A stretch of DNA of 64,000 nt from CAYLPJ01 sp964385465. GTDB lineage: Bacteria > Planctomycetota > Phycisphaerae > SM23-33. Where the stretch lies: assembly GCA_964385465.1 (NCBI GenBank), contig CAYLPJ010000014.1, positions 44,290 to 108,289 of the forward strand. The letters are read 5' to 3'. Under the pieces are notes generated by a model. It ran no database searches and was not told the DNA's origin. It saw only the letters and a program-made list of their open reading frames with translations. Numbering within the stretch: position 1 is the stretch's first letter; each line of letters starts with the position of its first letter. The translations under genes were made by a program, and so were the position numbers. Of this stretch, positions 36,817-45,250 are shown one piece after another.

Positions 36817-37719
36817 ATGACGCCACCCTACGAGAACACGGAAGCCACCATGGACAACCCCGACGTCAGCTCGACCGACGCCGCGACCGCCCAGCCCCGG
36901 CGCGTGCAGATGCGAGACATGGACTCGCCGGGCGGAGCGCCCCCCGGCGCCTCGTCCAGCCAGGCCCCCGCGGTCATCCAGTCCAAGTCCTTCTACCTCT
37001 ATTACGGCGACAAGCCGGGCGTGAAGGACATCACCATGGACATCTTCCCAAAGTCGGTGACGGCCATCATCGGCCCCAGCGGCTGCGGCAAGAGCACGTT
37101 CCTGCGGAGCATCAACCGCATGAACGACCTGGTCCCCAGCGCCCGCGCCGACGGGCGGCTGGAAGTCAACGGGCAGAACGTCTACGACAAGCGGACGAAC
37201 CTCGTGAACCTCCGCCAGCAGGTGGGCATGGTCTTCCAGCGCCCCAACCCGTTCCCCAAGAGCATCTACGACAACATCGCCTACGGGCCCCGGCTCCAGG
37301 GCATCCGCAGGCGGGCCAGGCTCGACGAGACCGTCGAGCGATGCCTCCGCGACGCCGCCCTGTGGGAGGAGGTCAAGGACGAGCTCCGCAAGAGCGCCCT
37401 GGCGCTGTCCGGCGGGCAGCAGCAGCGCCTCTGCATCGCCCGCGCCCTGGCCACCAGGCCCAAGGTGCTGCTGATGGACGAGCCCTGCTCGGCCCTCGAC
37501 CCGGTCGCCACCGCGCGGATCGAGGAGCTCATCGCCAAGCTCAAGAGCACCTACACCATCGTGATCGTCACCCACAACATGCAGCAGGCCGGACGCGTCA
37601 GCGACCGCACCGCCTTCTTCTGCCTCGGCGACCTCATCGAGTGCGGGCTGACACGCGAGATCTTCACCAACCCCCGCCAGCAGCAGACCGAAGACTACAT
37701 CACCGGCCGCTTCGGCTGA
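36817..37719 (+). CDS. pstB: Phosphate ABC transporter ATP-binding protein
   Basis: A 300-residue ATPase. Walker A is GPSGCGKST near residue 87, the signature is LALSGGQQQRLC near 197, and Walker B is VLLMDEPCSALDP near 220, with the switch His in VIVTHNMQQA. PstB-specific phrases include MVFQRPNPFPKSIYDN. It has an N-terminal extension of about 50 polar residues ahead of the usual start region (SKSFYLYYGDKPGVKD). An alternative start at 36850 (MDNPDVSST) would remove 11 residues; both have weak leaders. It drives phosphate import with PstC and PstA. Confidence 0.95.
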   Translation: MTPPYENTEATMDNPDVSSTDAATAQPRRVQMRDMDSPGGAPPGASSSQAPAVIQSKSFYLYYGDKPGVKDITMDIFPKSVTAIIGPSGCGKSTFLRSINRMNDLVPSARADGRLEVNGQNVYDKRTNLVNLRQQVGMVFQRPNPFPKSIYDNIAYGPRLQGIRRRARLDETVERCLRDAALWEEVKDELRKSALALSGGQQQRLCIARALATRPKVLLMDEPCSALDPVATARIEELIAKLKSTYTIVIVTHNMQQAGRVSDRTAFFCLGDLIECGLTREIFTNPRQQQTEDYITGRFG

Positions 37720-37729
37720 AAGGCTTGCC

Positions 37730-38407
37730 ATGTCCGAACTCAAGAACCGCCTGGAGCGCCTGTCGCTGAGGCTGGACCACATGGGCATGCGCGTCGAGCA
37801 GGCGTTGATCGATGCCCTCGCCGCGGTGGAGAACTCCGACATCGAGGCAGGGCAGACGGCCTACGACAGCGACGAGGTGATCGACCGCGAGGAGGTGGAG
37901 ATCGAGCAGGAGTGCATCCGGCTGCTGGCGCTGTACCAGCCGGCGGCGATCGACCTGCGGACGATCTGCACGATCATCAAGGTCAACAACGACCTCGAGC
38001 GGATCGCGGACCTGGCGGCGGGGTTCGGGCGGAAGGTGCGATACGTCATCGAGGCGAACCTGGCCCTGGAGAGCCTGGAGGAATTCGTCCAGCTCAAGCA
38101 GGACACGCTGGAGATCCTCGGGCGGACCACGCGGATCCTGAACGTCTCGGACACCGAGAACGCCCGGCGGATCATCGAGTTCGACGCGCGGGTGGACGAG
38201 GACTACAAGCGCCTCCTGGAGATCGTCCTGGACTCCAGGAGGTCGGGCATCCAGGGGTCCGAGGGGATCCTCACGACCATCAACCTGGCCAAGGGCCTCG
38301 AGCGGATCGGCGACCTGTGCACCAACATCGCCGAGGACATCATCTTCCTGCGTACCGGGGACATCGTCCGCCATACGGGGGCCTTCGACGAGGAGGAGGC
38401 CGGCTGA
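37730..38407 (+). CDS. phoU: Phosphate signalling regulator PhoU
   Basis: A 225-residue, all-helical protein of normal length with the PhoU double repeat of three-helix bundles. Typical metal-binding acidic phrases are DSDEVIDREEVEIEQECIRL and FDARVDEDYKRLLEIVL, and each repeat has the conserved NNDLERIADLAAGFG or KGLERIGDLCTNIAEDI. It links Pst activity to PhoR to keep the Pho response off when phosphate is plentiful. It follows pstB by 10 nt. It ends about 80 nt before the stop of the convergent phosphohexomutase gene. Confidence 0.95.
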   Translation: MSELKNRLERLSLRLDHMGMRVEQALIDALAAVENSDIEAGQTAYDSDEVIDREEVEIEQECIRLLALYQPAAIDLRTICTIIKVNNDLERIADLAAGFGRKVRYVIEANLALESLEEFVQLKQDTLEILGRTTRILNVSDTENARRIIEFDARVDEDYKRLLEIVLDSRRSGIQGSEGILTTINLAKGLERIGDLCTNIAEDIIFLRTGDIVRHTGAFDEEEAG

Positions 38408-38433
38408 GCCTCCATGCTGCCTCCGCCACCCGC

Positions 38434-38453
38434 GCCCCGGGGCGAACCGGGGC
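38434..38453. terminator. Hairpin between convergent phoU and phosphohexomutase genes
   Basis: GCCCCGG and CCGGGGC (7 bp) enclose a GGCGAA loop. There is no T run on either side, so it may only mark the end region of both units. Confidence 0.35.
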
Positions 38454-38485
38454 CGCCCGATCCCTCGCACAGCCCGCAGCCGGAC

Positions 38486-39853
38486 TCAGGAGGCGCCCAG
38501 GGCCTCCTCGGCGAGGGCGCGGACCTCGTCGACCAGCGAGGCCGTCTCGCTCGCCGAAGGGCTCTCGGCGATGATCCGAAGGATCGGCTCGGTGTTCGAC
38601 GCACGCACGCAGACCCACCGGCCGGGAAGGTCCACACGCAGGCCGTCGGCGTCGTTCAACTCGGCGCCCTCCCGCCCCGCGAACGCCTCGGCCGCGCGGG
38701 CGATCACCTTCTCCGCCGCCCCGGCCGGGCAGGGCAGCTTCGTCTTGGTCATCACGTACGAGGGGATCTCCGCCACCAGCTCGCTGACCGCCTTGCCGCC
38801 GGCCGACATGGCACCCAGCACCGCCGCCATGGCCGAGAAACTGCTCCGCGTGGGCCCCACGCGCAGGTCGATGAACCCCCCGCCGCCCTCGCCGCCGAAC
38901 AGCGCCCCCTCCCGCCGCATCGCGCCGACGACGTTCGCCTCGCCGGTCGGCGTGCGGACCACCTCGCAGCCGTGCCGGGCCGCCACGTCGTCGATCATCC
39001 GCGATGTGCCCAGGTTCGTCACCACCGTGCCCCCCCGCCCGCTCAGCGCGTGGGCCGCCGCCAGCGCCAGCGTGTATTCCTCGCCGATGAACCGCCCCCG
39101 CTCGTCCACGACGGCCAGGCGGTCCGCGTCGGCGTCCTGGGCGAACCCGACGGCGGCGTTCTCCCGCGGCACGGCGGAGCAGAGCCCGACGAGGTTCTCG
39201 GCCACCGGCTCGGGAGGATGGGCGAACCGCCCGGTCGGCTCGGCGTTGAGGTGCACGACCTCGCAGCCGAGGGCCTCCAGCAGCCTGGCGGCCTCGGGCC
39301 CGCCGGCGCCGTTGGCGCTGTCGACGGCCACCCTGAAGCCGCACCGCGCGACAGCCTCGGCGTCGCAATGGGCCAGCACGGCGCGCACATAGCGCTGCGG
39401 GCCGTCGGGGCAGGCGGTCTCCACGCCCTGCCGCTCGTGGTCGGCCAGCGCGTACTGCCCGCCCTGCCAGGCCTCCTTGAGCCCCTCGGCCGCCGCGGGC
39501 GCCAGGCCCATGCCGTCCGGCTGGAGGAACTTGATCCCGTTGTACTCCGCCGGGTTGTGCGAGGCGGTGACGATCACCCCGCCGTCGGCGGCGAGATCGG
39601 CCGTGGCGTAGGCCGCCGCGGGGGTCGAGAGCACGCCGAGGTCCACCACGTCCACCCCGGCCGCCAGCAACCCGGCGGCGACGGCGTTGCGGACCATCGG
39701 CCCGGACGTTCGGCTGTCCCGCCCGAGTGTGACGGTCCTGCCCGCGCCGAGCATCGTCCCGAACGCGCAGCCGAACTCGCACGCCACGCGCGGCGTCAGC
39801 GTGCCCCCCACCGTTCCCCGCACGCCCGAGACGCCGACCATCAGCCTGTCCAT
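38486..39853 (-). CDS. Phosphohexomutase (phosphoglucosamine mutase-like, alpha-D-phosphohexomutase family)
   Basis: A 455-residue protein. The phosphoserine loop is VTASHNPAEYNGIKF near residue 100, the metal loop is DADADRLAVV near 245, the sugar loop GEGGGGFIDLRVGPTR near 325 is a variant of GEx-SG, and the phosphate-binding loop RASNTEPILRIIAES is near 425. The start SGVRGTVGGTLTP resembles glmM (SGIRGxxG). It converts hexose or hexosamine 6-phosphate to the 1-phosphate for UDP-GlcNAc or related nucleotide sugars. GlmM is the likeliest function given the SGVRG start and an alr and wecB pair elsewhere in the window, but a phosphomannomutase role is not excluded. It has its own promoter. 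Confidence 0.8.
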   Translation of the reverse strand: MDRLMVGVSGVRGTVGGTLTPRVACEFGCAFGTMLGAGRTVTLGRDSRTSGPMVRNAVAAGLLAAGVDVVDLGVLSTPAAAYATADLAADGGVIVTASHNPAEYNGIKFLQPDGMGLAPAAAEGLKEAWQGGQYALADHERQGVETACPDGPQRYVRAVLAHCDAEAVARCGFRVAVDSANGAGGPEAARLLEALGCEVVHLNAEPTGRFAHPPEPVAENLVGLCSAVPRENAAVGFAQDADADRLAVVDERGRFIGEEYTLALAAAHALSGRGGTVVTNLGTSRMIDDVAARHGCEVVRTPTGEANVVGAMRREGALFGGEGGGGFIDLRVGPTRSSFSAMAAVLGAMSAGGKAVSELVAEIPSYVMTKTKLPCPAGAAEKVIARAAEAFAGREGAELNDADGLRVDLPGRWVCVRASNTEPILRIIAESPSASETASLVDEVRALAEEALGAS

Positions 39854-39892
39854 CGTGAGCCTCCATCAAGGGGTGTTCGCGGCTTGGGGGGC

Positions 39893-39920
39893 ATTATCGG
39901 CGACGGCGGGGGGAATGCAA
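39893..39920 (-). promoter_or_regulatory. Predicted promoter for the phosphohexomutase gene
   Basis: On the minus strand: TTGCAT (39915-39920), a 16-nt spacer and GATAAT (39893-39898), 40 nt before the ATG. Confidence 0.6.
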
Positions 39921-39936
39921 AGCCGGAGGCCCGGCC

Positions 39937-39965
39937 TTCGCGCCGCCGCCCGGATGCGGTAGGCT
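39937..39965 (+). promoter_or_regulatory. Predicted promoter for the URO-D-like gene
   Basis: TTCGCG at 39937-39942, a 17-nt spacer and TAGGCT at 39960-39965, 29 nt before the ATG at 39995. The same -10 hexamer occurs before the gene at 7475. Confidence 0.4.
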
Positions 39966-39994
39966 TCCGGCGAAACCAACCACGGAGGCCAGCC

Positions 39995-41062
39995 ATGGCG
40001 GAGATGACGACGCACGAGCGCTACACGCGGATGTACGAGCATCGCGAGGCCGACCGCGTGCCGATCGAGGACATTCCCTGGGGCGCGACGGTCGAGCGAT
40101 GGCGCCGCGAGGGCCTGCCCGAGGGCGTCTCGTGGGTGGACTACTTCGACCTGGACAAGCGCGGGAACATCCGCGTGGACATCACGCCCCGCTACCCGCG
40201 CGAGGTTCTCGAGGAGACCGACGAGTACCGCGTCTACACCAGCGCCTGGGGCGTGACCATGCGGAGCTGGAAGCACGCCGCCAGCACGCCGGAGTTCCTG
40301 GACCACACCATCGTCGACCGCGAGTCCTGGCAGGCCGCCAAGGCCCGCATGACGCCGACGAAGGACCGCGTGGACTGGGACCGCCTCCGCCGCGAGTACC
40401 CCACGTGGCGCGAGCAAGGCCGGTGGATCGTCGCCGGCGGGTGGTTCGGCTTCGACGTGACCCACTCCTGGACGGTCGGCACCGAGCGGCTGCTGTTCGC
40501 GCTCGCCGAGGACCCCGAGTGGTGCCGCGACATGTTCCAGCACTACCTCGACGTCAACCTCGCCCTGCTGGAGATGGTCTGGGAGGCCGGCTACACCTTC
40601 GATGCCCTCCGCTGGCCCGACGACATGGGCTACAAGCACAACCAGTTCTTCTCGCTGAGCATGTACCGCGACCTGCTCAAGCCCATCCACAAGCAGGCCA
40701 TCGACTTCTGTCACGCCCGCGGCGTCCGCGCCCACCTGCACTCCTGCGGGGACATCAACCCCTTCGTGCCCGAGCTGGTCGAACTCGGCCTCGACGGGCT
40801 CAACCCCCTCGAGGTCAAGGCCGGCATGGACCCGCTCGCGCTCAAACGCCAGTACGGCGACCGCCTGCTCCTCCACGGCGGGATCAACGCCGTCCTCTGG
40901 GACGACGCCGACGCCATCGAGGCCGAGATGAAGCAGGTCATCCCCGTCGTCAAGCAGAACGGCGGATACATCTTCGCCAGCGACCATTCCATCCCCTCCA
41001 GCGTCAGCTTCGAGACCATGAAACGCATCGTCGCGCTGATCAAGGACGTCGGGTCGTACTGA
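39995..41062 (+). CDS. Uroporphyrinogen decarboxylase (URO-D) family protein, probably a methyltransferase-type enzyme
   Basis: A 355-residue TIM-barrel protein starting after CGGAGG. It opens MTTHERYTRMYEHREADRVPI, the typical start of URO-D-like proteins, and has the catalytic-site phrases VRAHLHSCGDINPFVPELVE, LDGLNPLEVKAGMD and LLLHGGINA. True HemE has an N-terminal R-x-P-x-W-x-M-R-Q-A-G, absent here. Family relatives demethylate or transfer methyl groups between corrinoids and thiols, or act on plant-derived methoxy compounds. Large expansions of this family are common in Planctomycetota. The substrate cannot be stated. It is the last gene before a long GC-rich hairpin. Confidence 0.8.
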   Translation: MAEMTTHERYTRMYEHREADRVPIEDIPWGATVERWRREGLPEGVSWVDYFDLDKRGNIRVDITPRYPREVLEETDEYRVYTSAWGVTMRSWKHAASTPEFLDHTIVDRESWQAAKARMTPTKDRVDWDRLRREYPTWREQGRWIVAGGWFGFDVTHSWTVGTERLLFALAEDPEWCRDMFQHYLDVNLALLEMVWEAGYTFDALRWPDDMGYKHNQFFSLSMYRDLLKPIHKQAIDFCHARGVRAHLHSCGDINPFVPELVELGLDGLNPLEVKAGMDPLALKRQYGDRLLLHGGINAVLWDDADAIEAEMKQVIPVVKQNGGYIFASDHSIPSSVSFETMKRIVALIKDVGSY

Positions 41063-41078
41063 GCCGCCCGCGCGTGCG

Positions 41079-41109
41079 GCCGCCCCCGGCAAGGCGGGCC
41101 GGGGGCGGC
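41079..41109. terminator. Long GC hairpin between convergent genes
   Basis: GCCGCCCCCGGC (41079-41090) pairs perfectly with GCCGGGGGCGGC (41098-41109) around AAGGCGG. There is no T run. It begins 17 nt after the URO-D-like stop and lies before the convergent PEP-CTERM gene, so it may act on both sides. Confidence 0.5.
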
Positions 41110-41185
41110 GGAAGGCAGATTCGCTCGGTGAGCGATATCGAAAACCGGCGGCGGGATGGGCGTTCCGCGGCCGGTGTCGGTCCGA

Positions 41186-41446
41186 TCAGCCCCGGCGGCG
41201 GCGAAGCCGGCGCACCAGCGCGCCGAGGGCGCCGAGGGCGACGACCGCCGTCGCGGCCGGCTCGGGGACGGCGGCGAGGTTGGCGTCCACCTCCGCGGGT
41301 TCCATGGTCGGCGTCTCGGCCGGGGCGGCGCCCTGCCCACGGGCGAAACACGCCACCAGGCACAGAGCCAGCAAGGCCAGCAGGAGTGCGATGCGAAGGG
41401 TTCGGGTGAGAGGGGTGTGAGAGGTCGAGGTGTGCTGGGTTGTCAT
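41186..41446 (-). CDS. Very short PEP-CTERM protein
   Basis: An 86-residue protein with a hydrophobic N-terminal segment (residues about 17-34, LRIALLLALLALCLVACF) and a C-terminal PEP-CTERM tail: VPEPAATAVVALGALGALV then RRLRRRRG. This tripartite tail (Pro-Glu-Pro, membrane stretch, Arg cluster) targets proteins to an exosortase for removal and surface delivery. Only about 30 Pro/Ala/Glu-rich residues lie between the two, and the cysteine LVAC could also be a lipobox. Its small size makes it an unusual exosortase substrate; no exosortase gene is in the window. Role unknown. Confidence 0.65.
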   Translation of the reverse strand: MTTQHTSTSHTPLTRTLRIALLLALLALCLVACFARGQGAAPAETPTMEPAEVDANLAAVPEPAATAVVALGALGALVRRLRRRRG

Positions 41447-41671
41447 GGCGGGTCCTCCGTGGAACCGTGCGTCGCCGGTTGTCGGCCGCGAGGGCCACGT
41501 CGGCGTCCGCGTGTGTCGTTTCGTTGTCCACGGGGAACCTAGGATTCAGCGAGGCCGGCGGCAAACCGCCCGGTCGCGAGCGGCGGATTTCCCGCCCGGT
41601 CACCGGCGATGGGCGGAGCGACCGCCCCAAACGCCGATGCGTTTGCCGCGCCCGCGCGATATCCTCGGGGC

Positions 41672-42835
41672 ATGGAGCGGCAGATCCTCCACGTGGACAT
41701 GGACGAGTTTTTCGCGGCCGTCGAGAAGCTGGACAATCCCTCGCTGCGCGGGCGGTGCCTGCTGGTCGGCGGGGACGCCGAGAGGCGCGGGGTGGTGAGC
41801 ACGGCCAGCTACGAGGCGCGGCGGTACGGCTGCCACTCGGCGATGCCGATGGCGACGGCGGTGCGGCTGTGTCCGCAGGCGGTGGTGCTGCCGGTCCGCG
41901 GCGGGCGATACCGGCAGGTGAGCGAGGAGGTGTTCGGCATCTTCGAGCGGTACACGCCCGCGGTCGAGCCGCTGAGCATCGACGAGGCGTTCCTGGACGT
42001 CACGGGCAGCCGGCGGCTGTTCGGCGCCGGCGCGGAGATCGCCGCGGCGATCCGGGCGGACATCCGCGGGGAGATCGGCCTGACCGCCAGCATCGGCGTG
42101 GCGCCGAACAAGTTCCTGGCCAAGCTCGGCAGCGACCTGGACAAGCCCGACGGCCTGACCGTCATCACGCCGTCGACGGTCCGCGAGGTGCTGGACCCGC
42201 TACCGGTCGGGCGGTGCTGGGGCGTCGGTCCGGCGGCCGAAGAGAAGCTCCGCCTCCTGGGCATTCGCACCTTCGCGGACCTTCGCACCGCCCCGCCGCG
42301 GCGCCTGCGGCGTGCGTTCGGGGAGGTCGGCGAGGCCCTCCAGCGGCTGGCCCGCGGGGAGGACGAGCGGCCGGTCGTCGGCGACCACGAGGCCAGGAGC
42401 ATCAGCCAGGAGCGGACGTTCCCCACCGACGTCGTCGAGCCGGAAGCCCTTCGCGGCGTGCTGCTCGAGCAGGTCGAGGGCGTCTGCCGGCGCCTGCGGC
42501 GGGCGGGGCTCAAGGCTCGCACCGTCACGCTGAAGCTCCGCACCGGCGACTTCGCCACGCGAACGCGGTCGGCCACGCTGACCGATCCGACCGACCTTAC
42601 CGACGACATCCGCGCCGCCGCGGCCGACCTGCTGGAGACATGGCTCGCCGAGCGCCGCGGGCCGCTTCGCCTGCTGGGGACGGGCGTCTCGCACCTCGCC
42701 GCCGGCGGGCAGCTCGGGCTGTTCGACCAGCCCCGCCGCGAGCGGCAGCACCGCCTGGACCGCACCATGGACGCGATCGTCGACCGCTTCGGCGCCGGCG
42801 CCGTCCGCCGGGGCGCCCCCCCCGACGCCGACTGA
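41672..42835 (+). CDS. dinB: DNA polymerase IV
   Basis: A 387-residue Y-family polymerase. ILHVDMDEFFAAVEKLDNP holds the first metal Asp, LSIDEAFLDVTGSRRLFG the SxDE catalytic carboxylates, and GLTASIGVAPNKFLAKLGSD the fingers/palm strand. A helix-hairpin-helix (CWGVGPAAEEKLRLLGIRTF) and the little-finger domain follow. The C-terminal QLGLFDQP is a clear beta-clamp-binding peptide (QLxLF). Start at 41672 (MERQILHVDMD). There is no Shine-Dalgarno, and a possible -10, TATCCT, sits at 41660-41665, so the mRNA may be leaderless. It carries out error-prone lesion bypass. dnaN, its clamp partner, is 3 kb away. Confidence 0.93.
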   Translation: MERQILHVDMDEFFAAVEKLDNPSLRGRCLLVGGDAERRGVVSTASYEARRYGCHSAMPMATAVRLCPQAVVLPVRGGRYRQVSEEVFGIFERYTPAVEPLSIDEAFLDVTGSRRLFGAGAEIAAAIRADIRGEIGLTASIGVAPNKFLAKLGSDLDKPDGLTVITPSTVREVLDPLPVGRCWGVGPAAEEKLRLLGIRTFADLRTAPPRRLRRAFGEVGEALQRLARGEDERPVVGDHEARSISQERTFPTDVVEPEALRGVLLEQVEGVCRRLRRAGLKARTVTLKLRTGDFATRTRSATLTDPTDLTDDIRAAAADLLETWLAERRGPLRLLGTGVSHLAAGGQLGLFDQPRRERQHRLDRTMDAIVDRFGAGAVRRGAPPDAD

Positions 42836-42959
42836 CCCTCACCACCGGCGGGCGGGCTCGCGGATGCCGGTGCGCTGTCGGATGCCTGACATGGGACACA
42901 TGGCATATCGCATCTGACATCCGGGACCGGCGTTCCGCGCTTCCGGTTCCCGCGAAGGG

Positions 42960-44198
42960 TCAGGCCGTCTCCTCGGCCCGGTAGGCGCAGGTGCCGGCGA
43001 CGTGGGTCTCGACGACGCGCGCCTGGCCGGTGAAGGCGGCCTCCAGCGGCGCGAACGTCTCGGGGGGCAGTTGCAGGGCGATCCAGTCGGCCTGCTTGCC
43101 CGGCTCGAGGCTGCCGAGCCGGTCCCCCCAGCCCAGGGCCTTCGCGCCGTTCAGCGTGCCCATGCGAAGCAGCGTGTGGTTGTCCACCTTCGCCTCGGCC
43201 CGAAGCCGCGCCAGCTCGGCCAGCATGTCCAGCGAGGTGTTGCTGGCCAGGCTGTCGGTGCCCACCGCGACGTTGATCCCCGCGGCGAGCATCTCGGCAT
43301 AGCGGTGCCCGCCGCCGCGCCCGAAGAAATCGTTGCTCCGCGGGCAGCAGACCACGGATGCCTGCGACTCGGCGAGCAGCTTCATCTCCGCGTCGTCCAG
43401 CGTGTTGACGTGGGCGAGGATGCACGGCCGCTCCAGCAGCCCGACGCGCTCGGCGAACGCCACGGGGGTGCAGCCGGGGATCTCGATGGAGGAATCCATC
43501 AGGCCCATGTGGGCGAGGAAGTCGAACAGCTTGCCCGAGCCGCGGAGCAGGAACTGGCGCTCGCTCTCGGTCTCGGCAAGGTGGGTGGCGATCAGCCAGT
43601 TCCGCCGGCGGGCGAGCTTGACGCACTTGCGGTAGACGTCCTCGGCGGTGGTGTACGGCGCGTGCGGCGCCAGGCCGAACCGGAGCGTCTTCGTGCTGCG
43701 GACGCCGCGGACGTGCTTCTTCAGCCGCCCCATGGCCGCGTCGGCGGCCGGGCCGATGCCCATGGCCTCGGCGAAGCACACGCAGCGCAGCGCCGTGGGC
43801 TTGAGCGTGCGCCAGGCGCGGTTGTTGTGGCAGATGTCGGCCAGGGCGGTGGTGCCTGTCGCGAGCGCCTCGGCGGCCCCGTCGGCGACGGCGGCGTCCA
43901 GGTCGTGCGTGCCCGGGAAGTGGCTCGACAGCGCGTAGAGCCACTGGGAGATGGGCCGGCGTTCGGGGAGCTGCCCGCGGAGGTGGGTCAGCTCCAGGTG
44001 GGTGTGGGCGTTGACCAGCCCGGGCAGGACCGCCAGTTCGCCGAGCTCGCGGTGGTTGGCGGCGGGAGCGACCTCGCTCTCGGGCCCGACGGCCTCGACG
44101 ACCGCCCCGGTCCCGCGGAGCACGCCGCGGTGGATCAGCCGCCCGTCGCCGGGCAGCAGCCATTCGGCGGAGACACTCCATGTTCGCTTGGCGCTCAC
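42960..44198 (-). CDS. Amidohydrolase: MTA/SAH deaminase or aminodeoxyfutalosine deaminase-like
   Basis: A 412-residue metal-dependent amidohydrolase. PGLVNAHTHLELTH gives the HxH metal ligands, ATHLAETESERQFL the third His, PHAPYTTAED a substrate contact, ILAHVNTLDDAEM the fourth His and VAVGTDSLASNTSLDM the metal-binding Asp. The start is taken at the GTG at 44196-44198 (VSAKRTWSVSAEW); an upstream ATG at 44279 would overlap mtnP by 32 nt. Family members deaminate the adenine of 5'-methylthioadenosine, S-adenosylhomocysteine or 6-amino-6-deoxyfutalosine. It directly follows mtnP, a purine nucleoside phosphorylase, so both probably process adenosyl by-products; the exact substrate is open. 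Confidence 0.75.
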   Translation of the reverse strand: MSAKRTWSVSAEWLLPGDGRLIHRGVLRGTGAVVEAVGPESEVAPAANHRELGELAVLPGLVNAHTHLELTHLRGQLPERRPISQWLYALSSHFPGTHDLDAAVADGAAEALATGTTALADICHNNRAWRTLKPTALRCVCFAEAMGIGPAADAAMGRLKKHVRGVRSTKTLRFGLAPHAPYTTAEDVYRKCVKLARRRNWLIATHLAETESERQFLLRGSGKLFDFLAHMGLMDSSIEIPGCTPVAFAERVGLLERPCILAHVNTLDDAEMKLLAESQASVVCCPRSNDFFGRGGGHRYAEMLAAGINVAVGTDSLASNTSLDMLAELARLRAEAKVDNHTLLRMGTLNGAKALGWGDRLGSLEPGKQADWIALQLPPETFAPLEAAFTGQARVVETHVAGTCAYRAEETA

Positions 44199-44247
44199 GG
44201 CGTTGGGACCCTCGGGGGCGGCTTGGGCATCGGCACGCGGGAGGAGA

Positions 44248-45117
44248 TCAATGGAACCAGTCGCGGAAGTCCTCGGCAAGCCCGTACCGGCGGACGAACG
44301 CCTCCATCGACTTGTCGCACCCGCACGTCCGCGGCGACCGGTCGACCGCCGCCGCGACGTTGCGGAGCATCTCGTTCATCGCCCCCACCACGCCGGCCAG
44401 GCGGGCCGTGTCGGACTTCTCCGACAGCGGGCCGAAGAGGCTCCCGGCCGCGAAGGGCTTGTGCCCGCTGCCGGTCTCGGCGTAGTTGACGACGTAGCAG
44501 ACGGCGGCGTAGCACATCTCCAACTCGCGCGCGAGGAAGACTTCGGGCACGAACGTATGGGCAACGACCTCCGCCCCGACCGTGCCGTACATGCGGATCT
44601 CGGCGGGGGTCTCCAGGCGGGGCCCCTCGCAGACGGCGGCGGTGGCGCTGCCGTGGTAGACGAGCTTCATCTCGTGGAGGACCTCCCCGACGATCTGGCG
44701 GAGGTACGGGCAGAAGACCGGGAACTGGCGCAGGTAGCCCAGCGGGCTGTCCTCGAAGAAGGTCCGCTCGCGGAGGTACGTGCGGTCGATCACGTCGGTG
44801 AGGATCACCAGGTCCCCCACGGCGATGTTGTGCGTGATCGCCCCGCCGGGGCCCCACGCCAGCACGTGCTCGACGCCGAGGTCCTTGAGGGCGTAGAGGT
44901 TCGCCCGGTCGGTCACCCGCGACGGGGCCGTCTTGGCCATGTCCTGCCCGTGACGGGCCAGCAGGTAGTAGGAGACCTCGTCCGTCTCGACCAGAAGGAC
45001 GTCGGCGCTGAGCCCGAAGGGGGTGCGCCGCGAGCCGATCCGCTCGCCCTCGATCCGCCCGGCGTCCCACTGGCGGTGGATCTCCTCGCCGGCGATACAG
45101 GCTATTGTCGCTGACAT
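44248..45117 (-). CDS. mtnP: S-methyl-5'-thioadenosine phosphorylase
   Basis: A 289-residue purine nucleoside phosphorylase-fold protein. The ATG at 45115-45117 (MSATIACIAGEEI) is chosen because family sequence begins there and a good promoter lies about 60 nt upstream. Marks are NLYALKDLGVEHVLAWGPGG, TYLRERTFFEDS, CEGPRLETPAEIRMYGTVGA, the substrate-binding region MYGTVGAEVVAHTFVPEVFL and CYAAVCYVVNYAETG. It phosphorolyses 5'-methylthioadenosine to adenine and methylthioribose 1-phosphate in the cytoplasm, the first step of methionine salvage. The N-terminal half is less conserved than usual (TPFGLSADVLLVE), so a related purine nucleoside phosphorylase remains possible. Confidence 0.82.
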   Translation of the reverse strand: MSATIACIAGEEIHRQWDAGRIEGERIGSRRTPFGLSADVLLVETDEVSYYLLARHGQDMAKTAPSRVTDRANLYALKDLGVEHVLAWGPGGAITHNIAVGDLVILTDVIDRTYLRERTFFEDSPLGYLRQFPVFCPYLRQIVGEVLHEMKLVYHGSATAAVCEGPRLETPAEIRMYGTVGAEVVAHTFVPEVFLARELEMCYAAVCYVVNYAETGSGHKPFAAGSLFGPLSEKSDTARLAGVVGAMNEMLRNVAAAVDRSPRTCGCDKSMEAFVRRYGLAEDFRDWFH

Positions 45118-45183
45118 CAGGAACGTCCCTTTCCTGCCGTGCGACCCCGACGCGCTCCGCACGCCGGCCAATCCGCGCGGAAC

Positions 45184-45212
45184 ATTATCGCCCCCCGACA
45201 ACCGGCGTGCAA
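45184..45212 (-). promoter_or_regulatory. Predicted promoter for mtnP
   Basis: On the minus strand: TTGCAC (45207-45212), a 17-nt spacer and GATAAT (45184-45189), 67 nt before the ATG. Confidence 0.6.
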
Positions 45213-45250
45213 GGAATCGGTCGGCGAAGACCAGGAACGCACCAGGAATC

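Noticed and set aside
41609..41671. An earlier start for dinB at 41609
   Set aside because: The extra residues (GGATAPNADAFAAPARYPRG) are not family sequence and lie in the spacer and predicted promoter; DinB begins MERQILHVDMDEFF.
42880..42945. A palindromic stretch after dinB (GGATGCC...CATCC)
   Set aside because: The pairing is short and imperfect and has no T run; treated as background in GC-rich DNA.
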